Numbered from the stretch's first letter, positions 1 to 7,646 are shown. The stretch is 21,417 nucleotides of DNA from DATCJU01 sp036562635 (GCA_036562635.1 DATCJU010000132.1:1-21417); one strand, 5' to 3'. Made by a program: numbers and translations. The notes: generated from the letters alone by a model not told the origin.

Positions 1-1251
1 GTCCTGGGTGAGCCCGCGCACCCGGGTCAGACCGTGCACCACGCCCGACTTCTCGTACCGGTAGACGGTGCCGAACTCGAACAGCCGCAGCGGCAGCTCC
101 CGGTAGGACCGCCCCCTCGACCTGAAGATCAGGTTGTGGAACGGGCAGTTCATCGGCTTGAGGTAGTAGTCCTGGCCGGGCTTGCGGACGTTGCCGTGCT
201 CGTCGAGCTCGGCGTCCAGGTGCATGGCCGGGAACATCCCGTCCCGGTACCACCCCAGGTGACCGGACACCTCGAACAGCGTGCTCTTGGTGATGTGCGG
301 GGTGTAGACGAACTCGTAACCGGCCTCCTGGTGCCGACGCCGCGAGTAGTCCTCCAGCTCCCGCCGGATGATGCCGCCCTTGGGGTGGAACACCGCCAGC
401 CCGGAGCCGATCTCGTCCGGGAAGCTGAACAGGTCCAGCTCGGCACCCAGCCGCCGGTGGTCCCGACGCTCGGCCTCGGCGAGCAGCTCCAGGTGGGCGT
501 CCAGAGCCTCCTGCGACTCCCACGCGGTGCCGTAGATGCGCTGGAGCTGCGGGTTCTTCTCGCTGCCCCGCCAGTAGGCCGCCGCGGTGCGCATCAGCTT
601 GAAGGCCGGGATGTGGCGGGTGGTCGGCACGTGCGGGCCGCGGCACAGGTCACCCCACACCCGTTCCCCGCTGCGGGGGTCGAGGTTGTCGTAGATGGTC
701 AGCTCGCCACCGCCGACCTCCATCACCTCGGAGGTGTCCACGTCCGACTTGAGATCGACCAGCTCGAGCTTGTAGGGCTCGGACGCCAACTCGGCCTTGG
801 CCGCCTCCACGGACTCCACCACGCGCCGGGAGAAGCGCTGCCCGCTCTTGATGATCTGCTTCATGCGCTTCTCCAGCGCCTGCAGGTCCTCGGGCGTGAA
901 GGGGCGGTCGACGTCGAAGTCGTAGTAGAAGCCGTCCTTGATCGGCGGCCCGATGCCCAGCTTGGCCTCGGGGAACAGCTGCTGAACCGCCTGGGCGAGC
1001 ACGTGCGCGCAGGAGTGCCGGATGACGCTGCGCCCGTCCTCGCTGTCGGCGGTCACCGCCTCCACCTCGGTGTCCACCTCGGGGATCCAGGACAGGTCAC
1101 GCAGGCGCCCCTCGGGGTCACGGACGACGACCACCGCGTCGGGCCCCTTGCTGGGCAGACCCGCCTCGCGCAGCGCCTGGCCTGCGGTAGTCCCAGCCGG
1201 CACCACCACGCGCGGTGCGGGCTGTGCGGGCGCGGGACTGAGCTGCGACAC
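1..1251 (-). CDS. thrS: Threonine--tRNA ligase, partial (3' part beyond window)
   Basis: Charges tRNA-Thr with threonine in the cytoplasm. The 417 visible residues hold an N-terminal TGS domain (about 1-65), the editing domain with the HxxxH pair (H79, H83) and the CRGPH motif (C203, H207), then the start of the class II catalytic core with the zinc-ligand segment KPMNCP (C369). The reading frame leaves the window in motif 2, just after RVRGLTQD, so roughly the last 250 residues (rest of the catalytic core and anticodon-binding domain) are missing. The start is GTG, chosen because GAGGAGAG lies about four bases upstream and the TGS domain begins soon after. No T-box leader is seen. Its neighbours, tRNA-Val and further on ssgB, fit the thrS-ssgB region I recall from Streptomyces. 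Identification is secure; only the exact start could differ slightly. Confidence 0.97.
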   Translation of the reverse strand, partial: MSQLSPAPAQPAPRVVVPAGTTAGQALREAGLPSKGPDAVVVVRDPEGRLRDLSWIPEVDTEVEAVTADSEDGRSVIRHSCAHVLAQAVQQLFPEAKLGIGPPIKDGFYYDFDVDRPFTPEDLQALEKRMKQIIKSGQRFSRRVVESVEAAKAELASEPYKLELVDLKSDVDTSEVMEVGGGELTIYDNLDPRSGERVWGDLCRGPHVPTTRHIPAFKLMRTAAAYWRGSEKNPQLQRIYGTAWESQEALDAHLELLAEAERRDHRRLGAELDLFSFPDEIGSGLAVFHPKGGIIRRELEDYSRRRHQEAGYEFVYTPHITKSTLFEVSGHLGWYRDGMFPAMHLDAELDEHGNVRKPGQDYYLKPMNCPFHNLIFRSRGRSYRELPLRLFEFGTVYRYEKSGVVHGLTRVRGLTQD

Positions 1252-1318
1252 GGGACTCTCCTCGATGTGCTGTCGTCGGATGTCGGGCCGTCGATCGGCA
1301 CCGGAACCGGTCCACTCG

Positions 1319-1324
1319 ATGCTA
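1319..1324 (-). promoter_or_regulatory. Possible -10 element of thrS
   Basis: On the minus strand the hexamer TAGCAT fits the actinobacterial TANNNT -10 pattern and would give a leader of roughly 60 nt before the GTG start of thrS. No convincing -35 box sits 17-18 bases upstream, so this is tentative. Confidence 0.3.
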
Positions 1325-1487
1325 TCCGGAGGCACCGGGGGCTCACCTGCGGGTTTCCCCTTGCCAGCCAGAGAGGTGATCTTTCGCGGGCGACCCCGAC
1401 CCGTGTCGGTGGTGATCGACCCCACCCGGCGTCCCGGAGACACCCCGCCGTGGGCCCACGGCCGAACCCTGTGTCGGGAAACGCAAG

Positions 1488-1516
1488 GAGCCCCCCGCGG
1501 TGTCCGCGAGGGGCTC
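1488..1516 (-). terminator. Hairpin terminator after tRNA-Val(CAC)
   Basis: GAGCCCC pairs with GGGGCTC and CGCGG with CCGCG around a three-base loop, with one C-A mismatch in the stem. It starts about ten bases past the 3' end of the minus-strand tRNA-Val and separates it from thrS. The tract after the stem on the minus strand is only weakly T-rich (CTTGCGTTT). Confidence 0.7.
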
Positions 1517-1526
1517 TTATGGGAAG

Positions 1527-1598
1527 TGGGCGATACTGGGATCGAACCAGTGACCTCTTCGGTGTGAACGAAGCGCTCTCCCGCTGAGCTAATCGCCC
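1527..1598 (-). tRNA. tRNA-Val(CAC)
   Basis: A 72-nt cloverleaf on the minus strand. The acceptor stem is GGGCGAT/ATCGCCC, the anticodon stem CTTCG/CGAAG encloses the loop TTCACAC, so the anticodon is CAC (valine, GUG codons), and the T-arm loop is TTCGATC. The discriminator base is A and the 3' CCA is not encoded. The acceptor, D and T arms are nearly identical to the tRNA-Val(GAC) near 3412, so the two are paralogues differing mainly in the anticodon arm. Confidence 0.97.
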
Positions 1599-1673
1599 CG
1601 GTGATCTCGCCGCCCGGGCTCGGCCCCGCTCTCGCGGCTGCCGTTCCCTGCCGGCGGGACACACCATACAGGA

Positions 1674-2153
1674 TCACCCCCCGGCGGACGCAAATGGGGA
1701 GGCCAGCCAGGGGTGGTGCACACCGAACCAGCCTCCCACCAGGGCGAACACCCCCAGCACCCAGAGGGTCGCCGCCACGACGAGGCCGGTGAACGCCATG
1801 ACCGTGACCTTGATCACTCCGTGCTGCCGCTCGAGCCAGTGCACCCAGCGGCGGTAACGGCTCCGCGCGAAGTGGTTGACCCGACGGGCCCACCGGAACT
1901 CGGTGGCCAGGATCTCCAGACCGGCGAAGACCACCAGCCACCCGGGACCCGGGTAGGGGATCATCACGACCCCCAGTGCCAGCACAAGCCCGCCCAGGAC
2001 CCCGATCGCCACCCGGTACGTGGTGTTCAGCGCCGGGCGGGACCGGATCCGTTCCCTGCGGGCGCTCAGGCGGGCGCGGAACTCCCGCCAACGCCCGCGG
2101 ACCCCCTGCGCCCGCCTGCCGCGCCCCGGGGCGTTGTCACACGTCTCACCCAA
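1674..2153 (-). CDS. PGPGW-motif membrane protein (TIGR02611 family)
   Basis: A 159-residue integral membrane protein of unknown function. A basic, Arg-rich N-terminus (about 1-45) is followed by two hydrophobic segments around residues 48-80, which contain the diagnostic PGPGW motif, then a basic amphipathic loop and another hydrophobic stretch near 115-145. This layout and motif match the actinobacterial TIGR02611/PGPGW family. The start is read as TTG, with AGGGAG only three bases upstream; no ATG or GTG lies in frame before the conserved part, so the exact start is uncertain. It lies between tRNA-Val and ssgB; lying near thrS and ssgB recalls Streptomyces gene order. No function can be inferred from the sequence itself. 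Confidence 0.8.
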   Translation of the reverse strand: MGETCDNAPGRGRRAQGVRGRWREFRARLSARRERIRSRPALNTTYRVAIGVLGGLVLALGVVMIPYPGPGWLVVFAGLEILATEFRWARRVNHFARSRYRRWVHWLERQHGVIKVTVMAFTGLVVAATLWVLGVFALVGGWFGVHHPWLASPFASAGG

Positions 2154-2663
2154 CGGCTCCCTGCTGCTCAGCGCTCCACCTGCCGATCATCGGGGCGCCC
2201 GAAACGCCTCCGTCACTTCGCCGACCGGGCCGGTTACCACGACCCGCAACCAGGTTACGAACCGCCGATAGGCCGAACGTGCGACGGGCATCCCGGAGCC
2301 GTATACGAGAGGAGATACCGGACCAGAGAGATCAAAAATCGGCCACAAAGGTGACTCAACGAAGCTGATCGGTAGCACAAACGGAGCATTCACGTTCTCA
2401 GCCCCCGTTCGGGGGTTGCACAACCAGGCGAAACCTTAAGCGCCGCGTTCCCCTACGCCCCTCGGCTGGGCACGCTGGAAGAGGCACCGAAACGGCCACG
2501 ACAACTGAACACGGAACGCAGTCCACTCATCGCACAGCGAAATCCCATTAACCCGGACGGGTGATAAATCCGTCGCAGCCGAGCGTTGCTCGCCACATTT
2601 GCGTCACAAGGAGAGCCGCTCGGTCGTTTCCTGGGCCGGGAAGGAGCAGGAAAGGCGATCACT
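2154..2663. other. Non-coding gap between PGPGW gene and ssgB
   Basis: About 510 bases without a credible gene. The stretch is relatively A/T-rich for this genome, especially around 2290-2400 and 2500-2580, as expected of a regulatory region. ORFs here have codon use unlike the neighbours. A small hairpin, CCCCC-GTTC-GGGGG, sits at 2402-2415. The region must carry the ssgB promoter and the promoter of the minus-strand PGPGW gene, but I could not assign convincing -35/-10 pairs. Confidence 0.6.
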
Positions 2664-3089
2664 ATGCGCAACCCACACGTAACACTCCGTGCCAACGCGG
2701 TTTTCGACCTACTGACGCCGCGCAGCCCTGCTGTCCCGGTGCAGGTCGAGCTGCGCTACGACACCCAGGACCCGTACGCCGTCGTGGCCGCGTTCCGCAC
2801 GGGGCGTGCCGGTTGGGTGGAGTGGGTCTTCGCCCGCGACCTGCTGGCCGACGGCCTGATCGCGGAAGCGGGCATGGGGGACGTGCGGATCCGACCGGCG
2901 GCCGACAACCCCGAGGTTGTACTCATCGAGCTGAGCTCCCCCTCCGGCCACGCCGTCTTCGAGGCCTCCGCCCAGGAGCTGGCCGAGTTCCTGGACCGGA
3001 CCTACGACGTGGTGGTGCCGGGCAACGAGAACCTGTGGGTGGACCTGGACCGCGCCCTGGCACAGCTGCTGTCGAACGACCTGACCTGA
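2664..3089 (+). CDS. ssgB: SsgB-like sporulation/cell-division regulator
   Basis: A 141-residue SsgA-like protein (SALP). In sporulating actinomycetes SsgB helps position the FtsZ ring at future septa and acts at the membrane with SsgA. The protein fits the family throughout: VTLRANAVFDLL-type N-terminus, VPVQVELRYDTQDPYAV, then a C-terminus with NENLWVDLDRAL. The length is close to that of SsgB (about 137 residues), and lying close to thrS and a tRNA cluster supports SsgB rather than another SALP. The ATG was chosen over upstream in-frame starts because conservation begins there and AGGAAAGG lies about eight bases before it. A long upstream gap suggests complex regulation. Its presence implies an organism that makes spores or fragmenting aerial hyphae. 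The assignment within the SALP family rests on recall rather than a phylogeny. Confidence 0.92.
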   Translation: MRNPHVTLRANAVFDLLTPRSPAVPVQVELRYDTQDPYAVVAAFRTGRAGWVEWVFARDLLADGLIAEAGMGDVRIRPAADNPEVVLIELSSPSGHAVFEASAQELAEFLDRTYDVVVPGNENLWVDLDRALAQLLSNDLT

Positions 3090-3124
3090 GAAACCGCAGG
3101 TCAGAGCGATGACGGGACCCTGAT

Positions 3125-3154
3125 TTGATCCCAGCTCCCCCTGTGGGCTAAAGT
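3125..3154 (+). promoter_or_regulatory. Promoter of the Gly-Cys-Val tRNA operon
   Basis: TTGATC and TAAAGT are separated by 18 bases, a good match to the actinobacterial housekeeping consensus. The pair lies about 60 bases before tRNA-Gly and just after ssgB, so it probably drives all three tRNA genes. Confidence 0.65.
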
Positions 3155-3216
3155 TCAGCTCGCAACGCGGCGGCGGGCCGAAAAGCCGGACGAAAGGCCA
3201 GCCAACCGGGGAGCAT

Positions 3217-3289
3217 GCGGACGTAGCGCAGCTGGTAGCGCATCACCTTGCCAAGGTGAGGGTCGCGGGTTCGAGTCCCGTCGTCCGCT
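3217..3289 (+). tRNA. tRNA-Gly(GCC)
   Basis: A 73-nt cloverleaf. The acceptor stem is GCGGACG/CGTCCGC, the anticodon stem TCACC/GGTGA encloses TTGCCAA, giving anticodon GCC (glycine), and the T-arm is GCGGG-TTCGAGT-CCCGT. The discriminator is T and CCA is not encoded. First gene of a three-tRNA operon. Confidence 0.97.
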
Positions 3290-3338
3290 CTGAGCGGCCC
3301 ACTCGTCGGGCCAGACTCTCTGGAGATTTCCAGGGAAC

Positions 3339-3410
3339 GGCGGAGTGGCCGAGTGGCTTAGGCAAGGGCCTGCAAAGCCCTGTACGCGGGTTCGATTCCC
3401 GCCTCCGCCT
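3339..3410 (+). tRNA. tRNA-Cys(GCA)
   Basis: The acceptor stem is GGCGGAG/CTCCGCC, and the anticodon stem AGGGC/GCCCT encloses CTGCAAA, giving anticodon GCA (cysteine). The T-arm GCGGG/CCCGC is intact. CCA is not encoded. Only one base separates it from the following tRNA-Val, so the two must be cut from a common precursor. Confidence 0.97.
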
Positions 3411-3411
3411 C

Positions 3412-3486
3412 GGGCGATTAGCTCAGTGGGAGAGCGCTACCTTGACACGGTAGAGGTCACTGGTTCAATCCCAGTATCGCCCACCA
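3412..3486 (+). tRNA. tRNA-Val(GAC)
   Basis: The acceptor stem is GGGCGAT/ATCGCCC, and the anticodon stem CTACC/GGTAG encloses TTGACAC, giving anticodon GAC (valine, GUC/GUU codons). The discriminator A is followed directly by CCA (3484-3486), so this gene, unlike the other three tRNAs in the window, may encode its 3' CCA. Last gene of the tRNA operon. Confidence 0.97.
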
Positions 3487-3489
3487 CCC

Positions 3490-3533
3490 CCTCGGGGCCC
3501 ACATCACCGGGTGATGTGGGCCCCGAGGTTTTT
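3490..3533 (+). terminator. Strong intrinsic terminator of the tRNA operon
   Basis: An 18-bp perfect stem (3490-3507 with 3511-3528) closes on a three-base CGG loop and is followed by TTTTTG. It is the only hairpin in the window with a classical T-run and lies immediately after tRNA-Val(GAC). Confidence 0.95.
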
Positions 3534-3853
3534 GTGCGTCCCCCGACTCCGAAGCAATCGCCTTTCGTAACATTTCGATCAACCAAGCCGATGGGTGATG
3601 CACACCACAACGTCGGAACTCGTGCGACAGGCGCGCGCCCGTCCGTCGAGCAACAACAGAAACTTTCCCGGCACGGCCGCCCTCGACCGAGCACGTGAAA
3701 TCGATCACCGCCGTTTCACGGGATGCCCCTCCGAGTGGTCACGTCACGGCGACCGGACACCACCGACGGAAAACACGGCTCCCACCACCCGGGAGCGAAC
3801 GTGATGATCATCACTGCACACCGACCGGCTTCGAGAAACATCCGCTCATCGGT
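3534..3853. other. Non-coding gap with small inverted repeats
   Basis: About 320 bases with no credible gene; the short plus-strand ORFs here run through the hairpin at 3854 and have atypical codon use. It contains a 7-bp inverted repeat, CGTGAAA (3694-3700) with TTTCACG (3714-3720), and the 14-bp palindrome listed separately. No promoter can be assigned. Confidence 0.5.
3801..3814. promoter_or_regulatory. 14-bp perfect palindrome, possible operator
   Basis: GTGATGATCATCAC reads the same on both strands. A dimeric regulator site is conceivable, but no start codon lies close by on either strand, so its target is unclear. Confidence 0.3.
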
Positions 3854-3888
3854 CGGGGCCGCACTTCCGACCCGGAAGTGCGGCCCCG
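3854..3888 (-). terminator. Hairpin downstream of the SGNH lipase gene
   Basis: A 16-bp perfect stem (3854-3869 with 3873-3888) closes on a three-base loop. It lies about 90 bases past the stop codon of the minus-strand lipase and has no T-run on that strand, a form of terminator common in actinobacteria. On the plus strand it is followed by GTCCTTGTC, so it may also act in that direction. Confidence 0.7.
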
Positions 3889-3978
3889 GTCCTTGTCACC
3901 CACCGCTCCGTTCGTCCGACGCCGTCCCCCCGGTCGAGAGGTCGGGCGGAGTCGGTCACGGACGGCGTCCACCGGCCC

Positions 3979-4812
3979 TCAGTGACGCGCGGCGACGAAC
4001 CCGGTCACCGCGTTGAGCGCAGGCAGGTAGGCGTTGGCGTGCCCCTTCGCATTGGGGTGGTAGGACTCGTCGACCGGCCAGCTGAGGCCGTTGATCCACG
4101 GGTCGGAGGCACACACCCGGTGACCCACGAACGCGCTCCGCGTGTCCACGTAGGTGAATCCGGCGGCCTGAGCCCGGGAGCTGATCACACTGGCCAACAC
4201 GTCGGCAGCGGCGTTCAACCGCTGTCGCTTCGTCTCACTCATGCCGGTGATCCCGCAGGACCCCATCTCGAACAGCCCCGGGTAGCCGAGCACCACCACC
4301 TGCGCCTGCGGCGCACGCTGCCGGATCTGGGCGTAGACGGCGTCCAACCGACCGGGCAGCTGGTTGCGCGCCACGGACTCCGCCACGCTCACCGCCTGGT
4401 CGCACAGGGAGTCGGTGCCGAGCTGGCAGGTGGTGACCACCTCGGCGAACCCCACGTCGTTGCCGCCGATGGAGATCGTCACGAAGTCGGTACCCGAGTT
4501 GAGCGCCGAGAGCTGGTTGTTCTGCACGTCCTGTGTGGTGGCACCGGAACAGGCGACGAACGTGAAGGAGCTCACGGCGTGCGACGAAGCCCACAGTGCG
4601 GCGTAGGCCTGGGGGCTGCGCTTACAGCTTCCGCTGTCCGAGTAGTACTGGCCGATGCCCGTACCGGAGGCGTAGGAGTCACCCAACGCCACGTAGTCGA
4701 CGGCCTGAGCCTGGATGGGGGCGGCCGTCGCGTATCCGGCGGCACCGCCGGCAAGGAGCAGCCCGGCGACGAGGACGACTAATCGACGGACGGCGTTCCG
4801 CACACTGCGCAC
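3979..4812 (-). CDS. Secreted SGNH/GDSL hydrolase (lipase/esterase)
   Basis: A 277-residue secreted ester hydrolase, resembling the extracellular GDSL lipase of Streptomyces rimosus as I recall it. A signal peptide occupies about residues 1-31 (basic start, hydrophobic core VVLVAGLLLAGGAAG, likely cut after ATA or ATAA). Block I is ALGDSYASG with nucleophile S46; oxyanion-hole residues are G and N of GGND (116-119); the general-base His is H252 in ESYHP. Six cysteines in the mature part (63, 88, 129, 137, 186, 234) fit three disulfides, as in the secreted family members. The GTG start is preceded by GGAGG five bases upstream. It lies 171 bases downstream of the lactonase gene on the same strand and may have its own promoter. 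The natural substrate is unknown; lipid or other acyl esters are likely. Confidence 0.93.
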   Translation of the reverse strand: MRSVRNAVRRLVVLVAGLLLAGGAAGYATAAPIQAQAVDYVALGDSYASGTGIGQYYSDSGSCKRSPQAYAALWASSHAVSSFTFVACSGATTQDVQNNQLSALNSGTDFVTISIGGNDVGFAEVVTTCQLGTDSLCDQAVSVAESVARNQLPGRLDAVYAQIRQRAPQAQVVVLGYPGLFEMGSCGITGMSETKRQRLNAAADVLASVISSRAQAAGFTYVDTRSAFVGHRVCASDPWINGLSWPVDESYHPNAKGHANAYLPALNAVTGFVAARH

Positions 4813-4983
4813 GATGTCCTCCAGCAGGGGAAGGAGGGATCTGGCGCGACCTGACTACCACCGTGAGTCACGACATGGAAACCCTGCGTGAGGGTGATCC
4901 CGCAGCACAGTCCACCGGTCGGCCGTCAAGTGCATCCGTACGGTGGGGTGACGGCTCGACCGTCCGGAACGCGACGAAAGTCG

Positions 4984-6078
4984 CTAGTCGATGGGCAGGA
5001 CGCAGGCCGCCTCGGGCATCGGCAGTCCCGCCCCCGCCCGGGTCAGCCGTCCCGTCCGCCGGTTCACCGTGAACGTCACCAACTCGCCCGAGCGCTGGTT
5101 GGCCACGTACAGCAGGTCCCCCTCCCGGCACAGCGCCGCGTGCCGTGGCCAGCTTCCGCCGCAGGGGACCTTGCCCAACCACCCCAGCCGCTCACCGTCC
5201 CCGACGACGGCGAACATCGCGATGCTGTCGTCACCCCGGTTCGTGGCGTAGACGAAGCGGCCGTCCGAGGAGATCAGGACCGCTCCGGCCCAGTTCTCCG
5301 TCCGGCCCTCCTCTCGGTCCTCCAGGGTGCTCAACCCCTGTCCGAGGCGCAGCTCACCGCTCTCGGTGCTCCACCGACACACCGTGACCGACGAGTTCAG
5401 CTCGTTGACCAGGTAGGCGTATCGCCCGTTGGGGTGGAAGACCAGGTGGCGCGGACCGGCCCCGGGCAGCACCGCCGTGCGTCCGTGCTCGGTCAGGGCG
5501 CCCTTGGCCTCGTCCAGGCGGTAGACGTACACGTGGTCGGTGCCCAGGTCCACGACGAGGATCCACTGGCCCGAGGGGTCCGTGACCACCATGTGCGGGT
5601 GCGAGCTGCTCTGCTGGGGGCGGATGGGACCGGAGCCGGTGTGCTGCACGACCGTGCTGGGCTCGTCCAGCGAGCCGTCAGGCCGGACGGGGTGGACGGC
5701 CACGCTTCCGGAGCCGTAGTTGGCCACCAGCACGAACCGTCCACTGGGGTGGACGCTGAGATGAGCCGGAGACGTCCCACCGGTCGACTGGCGTCCCAGG
5801 ACGCGCGGCCATCCGGTGTCGTCGAAACGCAGGGCGGTCACCTGGCCCTGGCCGCCGGGGACCTCGTTGACCGCGTAGAGCGTGCTCCTGTCCGGGGACA
5901 GGGCCAGGAACGACGGGTCCGGGACGCCCTCCACGACGCCACGCAGTTCGATCTCCCCGTCACACGACGGGACGTCCACCACGGCCAGCCCGTAACCACG
6001 GCGACCGCCGCTGATACCACTGGTGTAGGAGCCGACACAGAGCGGGGCACGACCCCCGGTCATGGATGGGGCGAGCAC
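4984..6078 (-). CDS. Beta-propeller lactonase (6-phosphogluconolactonase-like, PF10282)
   Basis: A 364-residue protein of the seven-bladed beta-propeller lactonase family, whose characterised members hydrolyse 6-phosphogluconolactone or related lactones. Repeated blade motifs are visible: SFLALSPDRSTLYAVNE, LSVHPSGRFVLVANYGSG, MVVTDPSGQWILVVDLG, LVFHPNGRYAYLVNE, and VLISSDGRFVYATNRGDDS. The SSSHPHM stretch is typical of the active-site face. GTG at 6078 is preferred as start because GGGAGG is five bases upstream; ATG at 6063 is an alternative with no ribosome binding site. No signal peptide is seen, so it is probably cytoplasmic. It diverges from rocD across a 329-base gap. No pentose-phosphate genes are nearby, so the true substrate remains open. 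Confidence 0.9.
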   Translation of the reverse strand: MLAPSMTGGRAPLCVGSYTSGISGGRRGYGLAVVDVPSCDGEIELRGVVEGVPDPSFLALSPDRSTLYAVNEVPGGQGQVTALRFDDTGWPRVLGRQSTGGTSPAHLSVHPSGRFVLVANYGSGSVAVHPVRPDGSLDEPSTVVQHTGSGPIRPQQSSSHPHMVVTDPSGQWILVVDLGTDHVYVYRLDEAKGALTEHGRTAVLPGAGPRHLVFHPNGRYAYLVNELNSSVTVCRWSTESGELRLGQGLSTLEDREEGRTENWAGAVLISSDGRFVYATNRGDDSIAMFAVVGDGERLGWLGKVPCGGSWPRHAALCREGDLLYVANQRSGELVTFTVNRRTGRLTRAGAGLPMPEAACVLPID

Positions 6079-6276
6079 AACAGCCTCCCTCGACGACGCG
6101 AGCCGGCGCCGGGCGGTCGGGCGCGTTCCCGGTGACATCGCACGACGATCCACCCGACCCCGCGGCGGTCACGGCTCGCACCGTATACCCGAAACCTGTT
6201 CCGGTCCGGGATCTCGGAGCCGAGTCGGCGCCGCGGACACATCGCGCCACCGGGGGACAAACCGACCACCCGCACG

Positions 6277-6292
6277 AGTGAGCCCTCTCACT
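6277..6292. promoter_or_regulatory. Inverted repeat in lactonase/rocD intergenic region
   Basis: AGTGAG and CTCACT form a perfect 6-bp inverted repeat with a four-base spacer. Its position between two divergent start codons suits an operator, but the regulator is unknown. Confidence 0.35.
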
Positions 6293-6303
6293 GCGTCACC
6301 AAT

Positions 6304-6347
6304 TATCGTAACGAAACGCCGTTGCAAAACGGAACAGCGCAACGATA
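6304..6347. promoter_or_regulatory. Nested inverted repeats in divergent promoter region
   Basis: This A/T-rich part of the 329-base lactonase-rocD gap carries TATCGT (6304-6309) with ACGATA (6342-6347), CGTTGC (6320-6325) with GCAACG (6339-6344), and CCGTT/AACGG between them. The overlapping dyads probably include the minus-strand lactonase promoter (GATAAT-like element) and a regulator site. The rest of the gap shows no gene. Confidence 0.4.
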
Positions 6348-6372
6348 GGCGAGCAAAAGCAACGTCGAGCGG

Positions 6373-6401
6373 CTGAATCCACCGCAACCTGGCCTTAGCC
6401 T
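6373..6401 (+). promoter_or_regulatory. Leaderless-type promoter of rocD
   Basis: CTGAAT, 17 bases, then TAGCCT, which ends six bases before the rocD ATG. With the usual -10 to +1 distance, transcription would begin at the A of ATG. No ribosome binding site precedes this start, which fits a leaderless mRNA. Confidence 0.6.
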
Positions 6402-6407
6402 TGCGCC

Positions 6408-7646
6408 ATGACCGTGACCGACGTTCGCCCGAACACCGGAATGCCCAGCACACCCGAGGAGTACGTGGCGCTCGACGAACAGTGGAGCGCACACAACTAC
6501 CACCCGCTCCCGGTCGTGATCGCGCAGGCCGAGGGTGCCTGGGTCACCGATGTCACCGGGCGCCGCTACCTGGACTTCCTGTCCGGTTACTCGGCGCTCA
6601 ACTTCGGCCACCGGCATCCGGCGCTCGTCGCCGCGGCCATGGAGCAGCTGGGGCGGGTCACCCTGACCAGCCGGGCGTTCCACCACGACCAGTTCGGCCT
6701 GTTCTGTCGGGAGCTCGCCGAGTTGACGGGCACCGAGATGGTGCTGCCGATGAACTCCGGCGCGGAAGCGGTCGAATCCGCGATCAAGGTGGCACGCAAG
6801 TGGGCCTACCGGGTCAAGGGCGTGCCCGAGAACACTGCCCAGATCGTCGTGGCCGGTTCCAACTTCCACGGCCGGACGACCACCATCATCTCCTTCTCCA
6901 CCGACGAGGTGGCCCGCGCCGACTTCGGCCCCTACACGCCGGGCTTCGTCCAGGTCAAGTACGGCGACGTCCAGGCGCTGGAGGCGGCGATCACCGAGCG
7001 CACCGCAGCCGTCCTGCTCGAACCCATCCAGGGCGAGGCCGGGGTCATCGTCCCGCCGGAGGGATACCTGCGCGAGGTGCGTCGACTCTGCGACGAGCAC
7101 GACGTGCTGATGATCGCCGACGAGATCCAGTCCGGTCTGGCCCGCACCGGTGACCTGCTGGCCTGCGACCACGAGGGAGTCCGGGCCGACCTCTACACCC
7201 TGGGCAAGGCCCTGGGCGGGGGCATCATGCCGGTCTCGGCCGTGGTGGGCCGCCGGGACGTGCTGGGTGTGCTGCGTCCCGGTGAGCACGGATCCACCTT
7301 CGGTGGCAACCCGCTGGCCTGCGCCGTCGCCCGCGCGGTGATCCGCCTGCTGTCCACCGGCGAGTTCCAGCAGCGCTCCCGGGAGCTCGGGGCACACCTG
7401 CACGCCCGGCTGGGTGAACTGGTCGGCCACGGGATCGCCGAGGTGCGGGGCCGGGGTCTGTGGGCCGGTGTCGACATCGCCCCCGGAGGCCCGACCGGCA
7501 GGCAGGCGTCGGAGGCACTGGCCGAGCGCGGAGTGCTCTGCAAGGAGACCCACGGCTCGACACTGCGCATCGCGCCGCCCCTGGTGATCACCCGCGAGGA
7601 GCTGGACCAGGGTCTCGACGCGATCACCGCGGTCCTGGGGCGCTGA
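6408..7646 (+). CDS. rocD: Ornithine--oxo-acid aminotransferase
   Basis: A 412-residue PLP-dependent class III aminotransferase, best matching ornithine aminotransferase, which moves the delta-amino group of ornithine to 2-oxoglutarate to give glutamate semialdehyde in arginine/ornithine breakdown or proline synthesis. Seen are GRRYLDFLSGYSALNFGHRHP near residues 51-70, the PLP-phosphate site MNSGAEAVE (about 115-123), FHGRT (153-157), EPIQGEAG (205-212), the PLP-ring Asp D238 in IADEIQ, the Schiff-base Lys K267 in TLGKALGGG, and STFGGNPLA. The full length is normal. SGYSALNFGH and KVARKWAY are typical of RocD rather than acetylornithine or GABA transaminases. No arginase or other arginine-pathway gene is adjacent, so its metabolic partner lies elsewhere. 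The start ATG is set by the leaderless-type promoter. Confidence 0.93.
   Translation: MTVTDVRPNTGMPSTPEEYVALDEQWSAHNYHPLPVVIAQAEGAWVTDVTGRRYLDFLSGYSALNFGHRHPALVAAAMEQLGRVTLTSRAFHHDQFGLFCRELAELTGTEMVLPMNSGAEAVESAIKVARKWAYRVKGVPENTAQIVVAGSNFHGRTTTIISFSTDEVARADFGPYTPGFVQVKYGDVQALEAAITERTAAVLLEPIQGEAGVIVPPEGYLREVRRLCDEHDVLMIADEIQSGLARTGDLLACDHEGVRADLYTLGKALGGGIMPVSAVVGRRDVLGVLRPGEHGSTFGGNPLACAVARAVIRLLSTGEFQQRSRELGAHLHARLGELVGHGIAEVRGRGLWAGVDIAPGGPTGRQASEALAERGVLCKETHGSTLRIAPPLVITREELDQGLDAITAVLGR

Noticed and set aside
1252..1487. Possible T-box riboswitch before thrS
   Set aside because: No T-box consensus bulge sequence or antiterminator could be found on the minus strand.
34..1587. 517-residue plus-strand ORF opposite thrS
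   Set aside because: It is the antisense shadow of thrS and runs through the tRNA-Val gene; its Val/Leu/Gly/His-rich composition is what reversed high-GC coding sequence gives.
2187..2423. 78-residue minus-strand ORF in the ssgB upstream gap
   Set aside because: Third codon positions lack the strong G/C bias of the real genes, there is no good ribosome binding site, and no motif is seen.
3217..3533. Possible integration site for a mobile element at the tRNA cluster
   Set aside because: No integrase, no direct repeat of a tRNA 3' end and no change in composition nearby.
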